Assembly (NCBI GenBank): GCA_015499985.1
Contig: JAAAUF010000279.1
Location: forward strand, 9,784-31,862
Direction: 5' to 3'
Source: Haplosporangium gracile
Lineage: Eukaryota; Mortierellomycota; Mortierellomycetes; Mortierellales; Mortierellaceae
Length of the DNA stretch: 22,079 nt
The position numbers were made by a program, and so were the translations under genes. The notes beneath the pieces are model-generated. The model had not been told where the DNA came from. It searched no databases and saw nothing but the letters and a program-made list of their open reading frames with translations. Of this stretch, positions 8,942-19,048 are shown piece by piece (the first letter of the stretch is position 1; every line of letters starts with the position of its first letter).

Positions 8942-9045
8942 CGGGGCTGGTGACTTGTCCAACACGCGTGCATAAAGTGTCGCCAATGCTGCTGTATATT
9001 TCCTATTCATGAGCACTCGCTTATTACCTTCTTGAAGGCTTCCAT
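7249..9045 (-). CDS. TPM1: Tropomyosin, short fungal form (123 aa, 3 exons)
   Basis: Exons 9045-9028 (MEAFKK), 8518-8328 and 7411-7249 join in phase to 372 nt. Introns are 509 and 916 nt with donors GTAATA and GTAAGT; the second ends in a TACTAAT branch site and GTGTAG. The product is a coiled coil starting MEAFKKKLENLRGEADAAIV and ending with LDETLKAMDEM. The last exon aligns without gaps to the C-terminal end of fungal tropomyosins (KLEEMTEK, VKAELDE). Tropomyosin polymerises head to tail along actin cables and works with formins and myosin in polarised growth and cytokinesis. At 123 aa it is about 40 residues shorter than the usual 161-aa fungal form; the missing part is the middle, replaced by a GGSDSKSK junction. 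I searched the second intron for a coiled-coil exon in the right phase and found none. The symbol is by analogy with yeast. Confidence 0.8.
7497..7536. repeat. TTTG-type simple repeat in tropomyosin intron 2
   Basis: Short imperfect run of TTTG/TTCG units within the 916-nt intron. Confidence 0.5.
8911..8945. repeat. (ACG)n trinucleotide repeat in tropomyosin intron 1
   Basis: About eight perfect ACG units followed by GGTG and two more. Intronic, so non-coding here. Confidence 0.7.
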
Positions 9046-10632
9046 TGTGAGTTGTTGGGGGTGTTTAAGTGATGATGAGAGGGGAAAAGAGGTGTGTCGT
9101 CAAAAAAGGCATGCACTTGGCCAAACGTTTTATTCAGGACCTCGGCATGCCCTCTCTAAATTGTAAATCTCTCTGTATGTCATTCACGTCTCTAAATTTT
9201 ATTTTACAGAGGCTGCGCTGGTTCAGCGTGTGACGCACGAGAACGTTGCAAAAACGTAACAACAGGCAAGCATGCGCATGGTCCCTTGGCTCTGTGCCCC
9301 ATGCTCACATGCATTTCGTCCACAACCGCAACAACTGAGCCACCCGCGCAAGAAAAGAAAAAAAAGGTAATGCCTTCAGTTTAAAATCGCATGTGCGCAC
9401 CTTTATCTTGTCTGCCACATACAGCTTCAGCCACTCACACAAGCATCAAAGCTGTGAAATAAAAAGGCAAGGACCTGGATGCTGTTATTTTTACCGCCCT
9501 TTCTTCTTTTTTGAGCACCGTCCATCCCCATCGGGGGAACTGAGTATCAAGTTATTGAATAATGGCATGCATGGTGACGGAGAAATAAAAAAAAAAAGGC
9601 CATGATATGAAAAAGTTAAAATTGTTCCCAGGAGAGTGTAAAAAGTGTATGTGAGAAAAAGAAGGGAAGAAAGAGCAAGAAGGATGCGAAACGCGTTTGC
9701 CGATAGGAAATACCAACCTTTTTTTTTGAGCGACAAAAGAAGAAAAAAAATAAGGCATTTCATGCCGAACTGCTGGGAACAAAAATGACAACAGTAAACA
9801 AATAAGTAAGCGGTGGTAGTTGCCTGTGCGATATGTTTATTTTCATGTGGTGATGGAGTTGGCTGTCTCCTCTCTTTCTGTCTTTGTCGCTAAATCTCTG
9901 TCTGATCTATGTGTTCTTTCCTCCTCCTCCTCTCCTCCCTCGCCCCCCTCCTTCTTTCTTTTTGTGTATGCCAATGCCGATCATTTTTCGTCTGTGCTCG
10001 TTGTGTCTGTCCGTTTATTTTTTCGTCCTTTTTCAAGGCACTTTATCCCACTTTCCCATCCACCCCCTTTGGAGACACCACATTTATGTCTCTTGGAGCA
10101 CAGATAGAGAGAGAGCGCGCGCGCGTCGTGGATGGTCGTAGCGAGAGACGAGGTTGTGACGGACAAGTCAAATCTGGCCAATTCGCGAACCTTAGGGCCA
10201 GCTTCTGAGACACATCAAATCACTTTCTCTCAGGGACCGAAAAAAATTCTCCTCCTTTCGTCATTTTCTCATCTTCCTTTCCTCCTCTTCTCTTCTCGTC
10301 TTCCTTTTTTTGTTTCTTCTTCACTCCACAACCATCTTATTCTTATTATTATTTTTTCATCTTATTCGCAACGAATTCAACAAAAAAAAAAAAAAAACGT
10401 AGAACACTCAGTCAAAAGGACCATCAATCGCACTTTTGGCACTTCAAAAGGATCATCTCTTCCTTTCTTTTTTTCTTGTACATATCAACAAAAAGCAAAT
10501 CCCTTTTGCCTTTTCTCTTCACCCCACCCCTTCCATCCTCTCCTCCCTACTCCCTACCTTCCTTCTCTCCGAGCTCACTCTCCTTCTCCATCCTCATCTC
10601 CTACTCCCTCTTCCTTTCCCTTCCTTCTCATC
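9046..10632. other. Divergent intergenic region, tropomyosin and EF-3 promoters
   Basis: 1.6 kb with no convincing coding frame. The right third (about 10220-10632) is strongly C/T-rich apart from an A-run at 10382-10397 and is the probable 5' leader of EF-3. A GA/GC-alternating stretch sits at 10107-10126. The EF-3 frame is open upstream of its ATG as far as 10132, but that part translates into Ser/Leu/Phe/Pro-rich low complexity and is treated as leader. I could not assign TATA boxes confidently for either gene. Confidence 0.45.
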
Positions 10633-13600
10633 ATGACCGCAGATATCAAGGCCCTAAACGATCTCATCAAGGCCACAGAAGAAGCCAGCCTCTCGCTCGA
10701 GGCCCGCAAATCCCACGCTAGCAAAGTGGCCGACCACGTCAAGAAGCTCGGCGTCATCAAATCCTTCCATGAGGGCCATCTCGTCACGACCCTCACAACC
10801 CTCCTCGAGAACAAAAAGCAGAGTCATCTCCGTGAGGCAGCCTTGTTGATCCTCGCCGAAGTCCCCAAGGCTGTCGGCCAAGCCGGTGAGCCCTACTTGA
10901 TCCCTTTAATGCCTAAGGTTCTCGACGGCTATGCCGACAAGGTCGCTACCGTCCGTGACGCTGCTGACAGTGCGTCAAAGGCCATTATGGCTTTGCCTTC
11001 GAGGTATGCTGTCAAGCTGCTGTTGCCGGTTCTCTTTGACACCATTGAGAATGGAAAGTGGCAATCCCAGTGCGGTTCTCTGAAGATCTTGTCTGGTCTC
11101 TCCAAGACGTCACCCAAGGTATGTAGAGAAGCAGATAAAAGAAGAAAGATTTTATCCAGTGGTATTTGTTCATGGGTTGTCCCGATTCAAGAAAGTGGCG
11201 ATTTTTTTTTCGATCTGGATCGACTCATGGGGTCAAGACAATGGATCGACACTTATTCATTCACCCACGCTGTACTGACCGATCCTCATCCTCTCTCCTT
11301 TTTTGTGCATTTCTCTCAACTTCTAGCAAATCAGTAATTCTCTGTCAGAGATTGTGCCTATCCTCAGCGCCAGTATGTGGTCTACTCGCCCAGAGGTAAG
11401 AACTATCTTTTCATTTGATTGCTAGTTCTGACGTTTTCAAAAAAAAAATAAAAAAATAAAAAAATAAAAAATAAAAGAGTGCAAGGGGAAAGAAGGGGTG
11501 GATGGAAGAAGAGATAGACAACAGGGGAATTGAAAATGATAAGACACCCCCCGAACTCAAACATTCCATTAGGCAGCAGCCCTTCGGATACGGAAGGGAG
11601 TAAGGAGGAGGTTTGCATCGAAGGGTAGAGAATTGAGAAGGAAGGGGGACAGGGAGGTGGAGGAGGGAAGGGGTTGGATCTAATGATGGAGATTTTTTTT
11701 CGAGTAGAAAGGACGGCATGAGAGGATTATGACATGATATTCAACGATAAGCCATTATTGCGTTCTTTATTTCACACAGTCAGGAAGGACGAGGATGCGA
11801 TGCTAACACACAAATACAACAAGCACAACATGGACATGATCAATATTAACAAACCCCAAACAAAAAAGGGAGCACAGACACGGGCCAAGAGGACAGAACG
11901 GCACCCTCTTTTTCTTTTCATTCATTTACCCATCCGAATCGAGCCTGCAGTCCAATGAGCTGATGAAGACCGAAAAAAATTTGCTTGTATCCACAAAATT
12001 CTAGGTCCAGGAGGAGGCGACCAAGACCACAACTGCCTGCTTCGATGTGGTCGGTAACCCGGATCTGACAAAGTCCATCCCCTTCCTCGTCGGTTGTATC
12101 AAGAATCCCGAAGAGGCCCCCGAATGTATCCACCAATTGGCCTCGACCACCTTCGTTACCACGGTCGAAGCCCCCACGCTCGCCATCATGAACCCTCTCC
12201 TCATCCGTGGTCTTGCCGAGCGCTCGCCCGCCATCCAGCGTCAGACCGCCGTCATTATCGACAACATGTGTAAGCTGGTTGAGAACCCCGCTCACGCTCA
12301 CCAGTTCTTGCCCAAGTTGTTGCCCGGACTTGACCGTATGATTGAAATCGGAGCTTCGCCCGAGCTCCGCTCTGTGGCCGAGCGTGCCCGTGCAACTTTG
12401 GTCCGTGTCGGTGGTGGTGAGAAGGCCCATGAAGACGCCTTAGTCAATATTGCCTATGAGGTCAAGCCTGCCGAGGTCTTTGATCAGATCAAGAAGTCGT
12501 TGGGCGAGAAGGTCAAGACCGACGACTTTGTCAAGACCAGTTTGAACTACAGCGCTGGTCTGTGCTCAGAGTTGGTAGCTGCCCGTGATTTTGAGGCCGA
12601 AGCTTGGCATGCTTCGATCGAGCCTTACTTAGTCACCTTTGTCTCCAAGGACGACGCCAAGCGTGTCGCGAACGAGGTCCACAAGTACTTTGTCGAATAC
12701 GATGCTAAGAACGCCCGCGCCAATGCCGCCGTTGAGGATGTCGAGGAGGGTGAGCTCCTCTGCGATTGCGAGTTCTCGCTCGCCTATGGTGGTATGATTC
12801 TCTTGAACAAAACCCGTCTTAACCTTCGTCGTGGTCAGCGCTATGGTCTTTGTGGCCCCAACGGTGTCGGCAAGTCGACCCTCATGCGCGCCATCGCTGA
12901 TGGTCAGCTCGAGGGCTTCCCTCCAGCAGACGAACTCCGCACTGTCTTTGTCGAGCACAACTTGCAGGCCGAGGAGGCCGATCTTCCCGTTGTCCAGTTC
13001 ATGTTTGCCGATCCCAAGCTCGGAGACATCCCTCACGAGGAGGTCGTCTCGAGGCTGGCCTCTGTGGGTTTCACGGACGCGATGCAACAGCAGGCTGTCG
13101 GTTCGCTCTCGGGTGGTTGGAAGATGAAGCTCGAGTTGGCCCGTGCCATGTTGATGAACGCCGATATCTTGCTGTTGGATGAGCCCACCAACCATTTGGA
13201 TGTCTATAACGTCGCCTGGCTCGAGAACTACCTCACATCGCTTACCAACGTCACCTCGATGATTGTCTCCCACGATTCGAGCTTCCTCGACACTGTCTGC
13301 ACGGGTATCATTCATTACGAGAACCGCAAGCTCAAGAAGTACCGTGGTAATCTCTCCAAGTTTGTCGAGCAGTACCCTGCTGCAAAGTCCTACTACGAAC
13401 TCAAGTCGTCCCTCATCACCTTCAAGCTTCCCGAGCCGGGTTTCTTGGATGGTGTCAAGTCTAAGGACAAGTCTCTCCTGCGTTTCGTGAACATCTCGTT
13501 CACCTACCCCGGCAACACTGTCCCCACCATCAAACACATGTCTGCCCAGGTTTCACTCAACTCTCGTGTCGCTGTCGTTGGTCCCAACGGTGCTGGTAAA

Positions 13601-14578
13601 TCGACTCTGATCAAGGTCCTCACAGGAGAGACCGTCCCCCAGGTCGGCGAAGTTATCAAGCATCCTAACCTCCGTGTCGCCTACGTCGCTCAGCACGCCT
13701 TCCACCACGTCGAGATGCATCTGACAAAGACCCCTAACGAGTACATCCGCTGGCGTTATCAGTACGGCGAGGACCGTGAGCTCGCCAACAAGGCCACTCG
13801 CCAGATCACGCCCGAGGAAGAGGCCCAGATGAAGAAGCTGATCCCCTGGGAGATTGACGGCAACACGGTGAAGCTCCAGGTTGACGATCTCTATGGTCGT
13901 CGCAAGGCCAAGCGTTCCTTCGAGTACGAAGTCCAGTGGGTCGGTCGTCCCTTTGACGACAACGCCTGGATCTCACGTGAGAAACTTGAGGATTGGGGTT
14001 TCGAGAAGCTGGTCCAGGCCTTTGACGACAAGGAGGCCGCCCGTGCCGGAGCATGGACCCGTTCCTTGACCGCCGTTGAGGTCGAAAAGCATCTCGGCGA
14101 CCTTGGTCTCCCCGCCGAGTTTGCAACCCACAACCACATCAATGGTCTCTCTGGCGGTCAAAAGGTCAAGGTCGTCCTCGCCGCCGCCATGTGGCTCAAC
14201 CCGCACATCTTGGTCCTTGATGAGCCAACCAACTATCTCGATCGTGATTCCCTCGGTGCTTTGACAGAGGCCCTACGCGATTTCGGAGGTGGTGTCGTTA
14301 TTATTTCTCACCACCGCGACTTCACCGACGCCATCTGTACCGAGACTTGGTCGATCCAGGCGGGAGAGCTGACCGTGACGGGCAACAACTACACCCAGCG
14401 TGCAGAGTCCAAGATTATTCAACAAGAAGCCGAGACCAAGATTGATGCCTTTGGAAACGTGGAGAAGGTCAAGTCGACCCGCAAGTTATCCCGCAAGGAG
14501 TTGAAGGAGAAGCAGAAGCGTCGTGCTGCTGCTAAGAAGCGCGGTGAGGAGGTCTCTGAGTCTGAGGAGGAACTGTAA
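10633..14578 (+). CDS. TEF3: Translation elongation factor 3 (EF-3), ABC-F ATPase (1042 aa, 3 exons)
   Basis: Exons 10633-11118, 11327-11395 (69 nt) and 12005-14578; introns of 208 and 609 nt, all in phase 0 with GTATGT/GTAAGA donors and CTAG acceptors. EF-3 binds the ribosome and hydrolyses ATP to release deacylated tRNA from the E site and aid delivery of the next aminoacyl-tRNA; it is characteristic of fungi. Domain order matches the family: HEAT repeats (about 1-320), four-helix bundle, ABC1 with Walker A GPNGVGKST at 469, signature LSGGWK at 553 and Walker B DE at 577-578; ABC2 with GPNGAGKST at 711, signature LSGGQK at 900 and DE at 924-925; a chromodomain insert in ABC2 (about 760-867, core RSFEYEVQWVGRPFDDNAW); and a Lys/Arg-rich tail ending SESEEEL. 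Length is within two residues of the yeast protein. The ATG at 10633 gives the family-like start and follows a pyrimidine-rich leader, as in highly expressed genes. Confidence 0.97.
11396..12004 (+). other. Long second intron of EF-3
   Basis: 609 nt, three times the first intron. It holds an A/T tract with AAAAAAT units (about 11440-11477), then about 240 bases strongly purine-rich on the plus strand, including a 6-bp hairpin at 11580-11598. I searched for box C/D-like motifs and found no convincing snoRNA. Confidence 0.6.
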
Positions 14579-15077
14579 AGAAAACGGTAACCAGGGCAAC
14601 TACAAAAGCCTCCATAACGAAAAAAACATCTCAACGAACTACATTCGCATTAGAATCGATATAGAAACGACACAAAAGTAGTCCTCATCCTTAGGATCTA
14701 CAAATCTGTACATAAATATCTTCATTACTCTTTTGTTGCCAATGCTGCCAATGAGTTATGAATTGCCAAAAAAAAGGGAAATTGGCACGAAGAATGATCC
14801 TTGAGGCCAGTGCAGGCCAGATATCCCTATTTCCCGCTTTATCATTCAGCCATCTCCCTCAGCTCTCCCTTTTTTCTCTTTTTTTTTTTGCAAAAGAAAT
14901 AACAAGTGTCTGCAATGGAAAGAATTCTTTGTTTATTTTTAAATTTGAAAGTAGAGAGGATTCATTGCCTTAGGGTGTCATGTCAAGTCATAGAACGATG
15001 GTATGTACAGTACATAAAATGTGTTGTTTTTGTTGTATGGATGAAAGAATGAAAAGTGAATAAAGAGCGCCTTGATT
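14579..15077. other. Convergent 3' region of EF-3 and the first C2 gene
   Basis: 499 bases between two stop codons facing each other. A CATAAATA variant at about 14711 could serve EF-3. A minus-strand AATAAA at 14932-14937, about 141 bases past its stop, fits the C2 gene. No gene seen. Confidence 0.5.
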
Positions 15078-16222
15078 TTAGTCGGCGCGCCAGAGGGAGT
15101 TGGCAACGGTAGGCTCCCAGGTAGGATTGGAGACATGTCCTTGGAGACAGATATAGTCGCGTCCATGGTACTTGACCTTGTCACCAGCAGAGTAGCTTCC
15201 GACAGGGTTCCATTCACATCTGCCATGGCTCTTGTGACTGTGCTCCTCATGGTGGTGGTGATGGCTCTCGTGCTGGTTCTGGTGCTGGTTCTGGTTTTGC
15301 TCCTGCTGCTTCTTGTAGGCCTCCTGGTCAGCTTGGAATTTGGCCTGCTCGGCCTCGAGACGTCTCTTCTCGTCCTCGAACCGCTCATGCTCCTGCTTCT
15401 GCTCGAGCTCGGCATTCTTCTTGGCTTGCTCCTGCTTGTTATAATCGCTGTTCAACTTGTTTGCGAGGAGACCAGCGCCGAGGGCGAACAATCCACCAGC
15501 GACAGCGATACTGGCATCAGCAGCCTTCTCCTTGTTCTTCAACGACTTGGCCCTCTTCAGGTGGACATCGACAATTCTCGAGACGCCAAACCGGGCATCG
15601 TCTTGACCGCCCGCAGCATGGTAACCAGAGTTCTGACCAGGAACATTGTGAACGGTCAAAGTCAAGGTAACCTCACCGTTCTGCTTGCCGTCAGGTGTGT
15701 AGACAGGGAAGATGGCGTTAAGGCTTCCGCCGGGGGCATGGACGACCTGGTTGAGGGGGATGGCGGCAAAGGCAATGATGGCATCGGTGGTGTTCTCCTC
15801 ATCCATGATCTCGATGAAGAGGTCTTGCTCGCCATTGAGGGGGGTGTTGAAGGACTGGTTCCAGACGGGGTTCTTGCCGGCGTTCTTGTGAACGAAGGTT
15901 TTTTGGAAGGACTTGGGGTTCTCAAGGTCAAGCGTGAAGCGGAAGTAAGGATCCTGCTTGCCAAATGACTAAATTATGTGGATGGGTGAGAAGTAGGGAG
16001 GGAGCAATTGAGTTAGAGGGATGATGTTTTATGCATTGTTGATCCCCTCTTGAGAGCAATTCTTCATTTTGAACTGAGTAATAAAAAAGGATGGTGCTGT
16101 GCTGAACAAGTAGGACAAGACGAGAAAATAGGTTTTTGTATTCATACCTCGACATCCTTCAAGTTTGATGCGCTGTGGGCAATGATGGAGAGGGTAGGGG
16201 CTTGGGGTTGCTGAGCGAGCAT
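15078..16222 (-). CDS. C2-domain protein with coiled coil and C-terminal chitin-binding-like module (321 aa, 2 exons)
   Basis: Exon 1 is 16222-16148 (25 codons), the intron 179 nt, exon 2 15968-15078. Residues 10-135 form a C2 domain: LSIIAHSASNLKDVE, then FGKQDPYF, then LFIEIMDEENTTDAIIAF. The first calcium-binding Asp is replaced by Glu, so calcium binding is uncertain. Then come a Gly/Ala-rich hydrophobic helix (174-197, AVAGGLFALGAGLL), a charged coiled coil (200-254), a His-rich stretch (254-274) and a C-terminal 46-residue module, CEWNPVGSYSAGDKVKYHGR then LWRAD, with the layout of carbohydrate-binding family 5/12 (chitin-binding type). No signal peptide is seen, which is odd for a chitin binder. 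It is a paralogue of the gene at 19049-20001, with the same intron position. Role unknown; membrane or cell-wall attachment is inference. Confidence 0.8.
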
Positions 16223-16373
16223 GTTGTATGTGTGTGTGTTTTTCTTATAAAGAGAGGGTGAGAGGGAGAGTTGCGTGGGTATGAGAGTGAAGAGTATGAA
16301 AAGTAAAAATGCGGTGTGTGTGAGAAAGAAAAAAAAAAGGGGGGGGACAGAAAAGGGAGACAAGGTATTGTCT

Positions 16374-16380
16374 TTTTATA
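16374..16380 (-). promoter_or_regulatory. TATA box of the first C2 gene
   Basis: Minus strand reads TATAAAA, about 150 bases upstream of the ATG at 16222, followed by a C/T-rich leader. Confidence 0.45.
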
Positions 16381-17832
16381 TGTGAGGATACCCTTCACGG
16401 ATCAATGCTCGGGTGGGTTCAATGAAAGGAATATGATGTTTCAATTGAATGAGGAGGTACCCTTGTGCTATTAACAACAACGGCTGTTTGCTTTCTCTTC
16501 TTTTCTATTTTGTAAAGAGGGCGTTCGTCCGCATTGTTACTGTTGTTCATCCTGCTATTCGCCATTGGCCCTTGACATCCCCCTTTCAATCATCATCAAC
16601 TTTTTTTTAGCCCTATCGCCAATTCTCATCAAATAAACAACATGTTGCAAGAGAATAATACCATAGGACCATTGACCCTATCAATCGGGCCATGATGGAA
16701 TGAGGGTCATAATCATGATCCGCACTGTCTTTTTGTTTTTCCTTCTCCTTGCCTTACTTTCTCTCTCTCGCTCTCTCTCCTTCTTTTCCCTCCATCTCAA
16801 CCATCAACATGCATAAGAAAAAGAAAGAAGAAATCCGTGTCGAAGGGGGATGAGAGAAACAAAGTCTATGATAATTTTCTACTTTCTTTCTTTTTGAGGG
16901 AGAACAAGTATCAGTTGACTCAGCATGAAGGGACCGGTAATAAGAAGGAAGTTATCCACTCCCCTTTCCCTCGAGAAGCGAGGCATTTTTACATGGTTGA
17001 GGTTGGGGGAAGAGGAATGTGGATATTGTTATTCACACAAATTGTCCCTCTACGCTGAGTCCGTCACATCGTTTACTTCTTTTTTTTATTTATCTTTTGC
17101 TCTCATCAGGGGAAGGAGGAGAAAAGGAACAAAGTTGTCGCATACACCATCGTAGTGCATGCTATGCACCAATAAAGACAAATTCCTTGTTACCCCTAAC
17201 CTATTGCGCCATGACTTTCTTTCTACCTCCCTCGTTACTTTTTTGTTCAGATGCCTGTAAAGTGCCATTTTGGTCACTTTGTCTATTAGCACCCACAAGT
17301 GAAGGAAATGAGCGGGCGGAGAAGATAAAACTTGGCTTTGGTAATTTAGCAAAGCACAAGCAAAGAATAAAAAGATTGGCAATGCTCGTCATCACCGCCC
17401 CTTATCCAATTTATCATTTGGACAAATGGGATCGCAAAGTGACTCTAGGATGATGACGGGAAGGATTACTTCCATAATTCCTTTCCTTAGCTTGTCATCC
17501 TCTTTACTTCCTCACCCAGTTCAGCCCAATTCATCTTGTGCCTCTCCTTCTACCCATCCTTATCCTGAAAACCGTTCAGTATATATTGTATATCAAAGAC
17601 GCGTCATATATCCACAACCATCGTATATCCCATGCTTTCTCCTATTTTAACCCACAGCATGGTTCCACGACGAGAAAGCGACTCGGAAACCAAAAAATTT
17701 AACATCCCAGGTACCATCACTTATACTAAGTCATCCATGGTCACACTGATCGTTCTTGGTTTTTTTTTCTTCTCTTACTTCTTTTGTCTCCCCTCGCCCT
17801 TCCCCATCGACATACATATCCAGGCTCTTGTC

Positions 17833-17856
17833 AAAAAAAAAAAAAAAAAAAAAAAA
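17833..17856 (+). repeat. Poly(A) run of 24 bases
   Basis: Uninterrupted mononucleotide run in the intergenic spacer. It could be a replication-slippage tract or the tail of an old retrocopy; no recognisable mRNA-like sequence precedes it. Confidence 0.8.
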
Positions 17857-18343
17857 GTACCAAAACTCTGAAAGACTCACGCTCTCCTACTCCTCTCCTG
17901 ATACCAATTTCTCTCTCTTTCAAGAAGGATCCCAGGATGCTGGAGGTTATTTTTGTCCATTGTGATTGCCAGCGAGAAAACTAATGCCGCAATGTTTCAC
18001 TCTGTCCCTTTTTTTTTTTTTGAGGTTTATTGGATGAAGGACATCTGGACACGTAGAAACTACTATTTGGCTTAATTGGCTAAGAGAGTCAGAAAAAACA
18101 ATCCCAGGGTATTACAGGAAATCTATTTTTATCAAAAATGAAATCTGGGGAAGTTCATAACCATTCGAGCCGGGGTGAGGCAGAGAGGGGGAGGGAGGTT
18201 TTCTAAGGAACCACGTATTAGTCGCAGAGTAGGAGGGGCCAAGGTCACGTCTTTTTTTTTTTTCTTTTGTCACTTTCCCCGTCAACCCATTGACTTTTTG
18301 TTTGAACGTGATCATCGTCGCAAAAACAAGCACTATTTTTTTT

Positions 18344-18353
18344 TTTATTTATT
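18344..18353 (-). terminator. Tandem poly(A) signal downstream of the small membrane-protein candidate
   Basis: Minus strand reads AATAAATAAA, about 105 bases past the stop at 18456, the same distance seen for the other minus-strand genes of the window. Confidence 0.45.
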
Positions 18354-18455
18354 TTTTTTTTGGTCTTCTACGAAAGACGCGTCTCCCACAAGCACTCCTT
18401 TAGCAACAAAAAAAAAGTATGTCTTCAATCACTCCTCCCCTCCTCGTTCATATCC

Positions 18456-18658
18456 TCATGTCCGCTTAATCCCATATGGCTCCTGTACGTACAAAAGAAC
18501 GAGGGTGAGTGCGCCAATGGTCGCTATTAAAATCAGAATGCCAAGAAAAATGTGCTATCGGTCGCTCTCTTTTTTAGCCATTGGGTCAAAAAAAAAACAT
18601 GGACGGTCAGACCCCTCCCGTCCTTTCATCGACAACCCAACCTTCTCCCTACCTCCAT
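18456..18658 (-). CDS. Candidate 34-aa single-pass membrane peptide (2 exons)
   Basis: Exon 1 would be only ATG GAG (18658-18653), followed by a GTAGGG donor. The intron is 98 nt with a CTGAC branch-like site and an ATAG acceptor; exon 2 is 18554-18456. The product starts ME then HIFLGILILIATIGALTL, a hydrophobic helix, and ends VQEPYGIKRT, a polar basic tail, as in tiny membrane subunits. Without splicing the same frame carries a TAG just before the helix. The hydrophobic run is not a by-product of poly-T, since its codons are mixed, and a tandem poly(A) signal lies at the expected distance. I cannot name a family. The two-codon first exon is the weakest part; another upstream exon could replace it. 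Confidence 0.35.
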
Positions 18659-19048
18659 GAGCAATGCTCAAAAATCTAATAAACGCGTAATTATCGTGTT
18701 GTGTCGTATCGACATGAGTTGTGACGTCTGATTTTGATTCCACAGCTAAGCACTTTTTTTTTTTCGCAGGGTCAGAAAGAAGTGTGAGAAAATAAATCAT
18801 GCTACGCTTTCAACAATGTCGTGAAAGACAGCCTTGGCATACGCAAAGTGGGGGGGGGAGGTTTTAATCTTTTTTTTTTTATTTACAACTTTTTACAAGT
18901 TTCGGGTGGAGTAAAAAAAACTTCACCACCCAAGGAAAGGGTTATTGAAGGGAGGGAAGAAGGAAAGAGTTTTTTTTTTTTTTTTTGTAGAAAGAAAAAA
19001 TGTGGTATCATACGAGTGAACAAAGAAAAAAAAATGGATATTCCGTCT
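18659..19048. other. Spacer holding the second C2 gene's 3' UTR
   Basis: 390 bases. A minus-strand AATAAA at 18878-18883 lies about 166 bases past the C2 stop. A near-CRE sequence (TGACGTCT, 18722-18729) lies upstream of the small membrane-protein candidate. G- and T-runs occupy the rest. Confidence 0.4.

Larger units (their letters stand above)
16223..18455. other. Intergenic spacer between the C2 genes, left part
   Basis: 2.2 kb. Next to 16223 are the C2 gene leader and TATA box. The rest has many homopolymer and C/T- or T-rich stretches, including 24 A at 17833-17856, and an AT-rich TATATATTG stretch near 17580. Open frames here translate into low complexity (runs of Phe, Lys, Ser, Pro) and I support none as genes. 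Confidence 0.45.

Noticed and set aside
11580..11598. Hairpin CCCTTC/GAAGGG in EF-3 intron 2 as part of a snoRNA
   Set aside because: No box C/D or H/ACA motifs at suitable positions around it.
12629..13537. 302-codon minus frame inside EF-3
   Set aside because: Antisense shadow of a conserved, codon-biased EF-3 exon.
17632..17871. 79-codon plus frame after a TATATATTG stretch, with a hydrophobic segment
   Set aside because: The hydrophobic part is Phe from a poly-T run and the end is Lys from the poly(A) run; no recognisable domain or convincing stop context.
18175..18660. 161-codon plus frame
   Set aside because: Built from homopolymers (Phe, Lys runs) and low complexity; it also opposes the better-supported minus-strand candidate.
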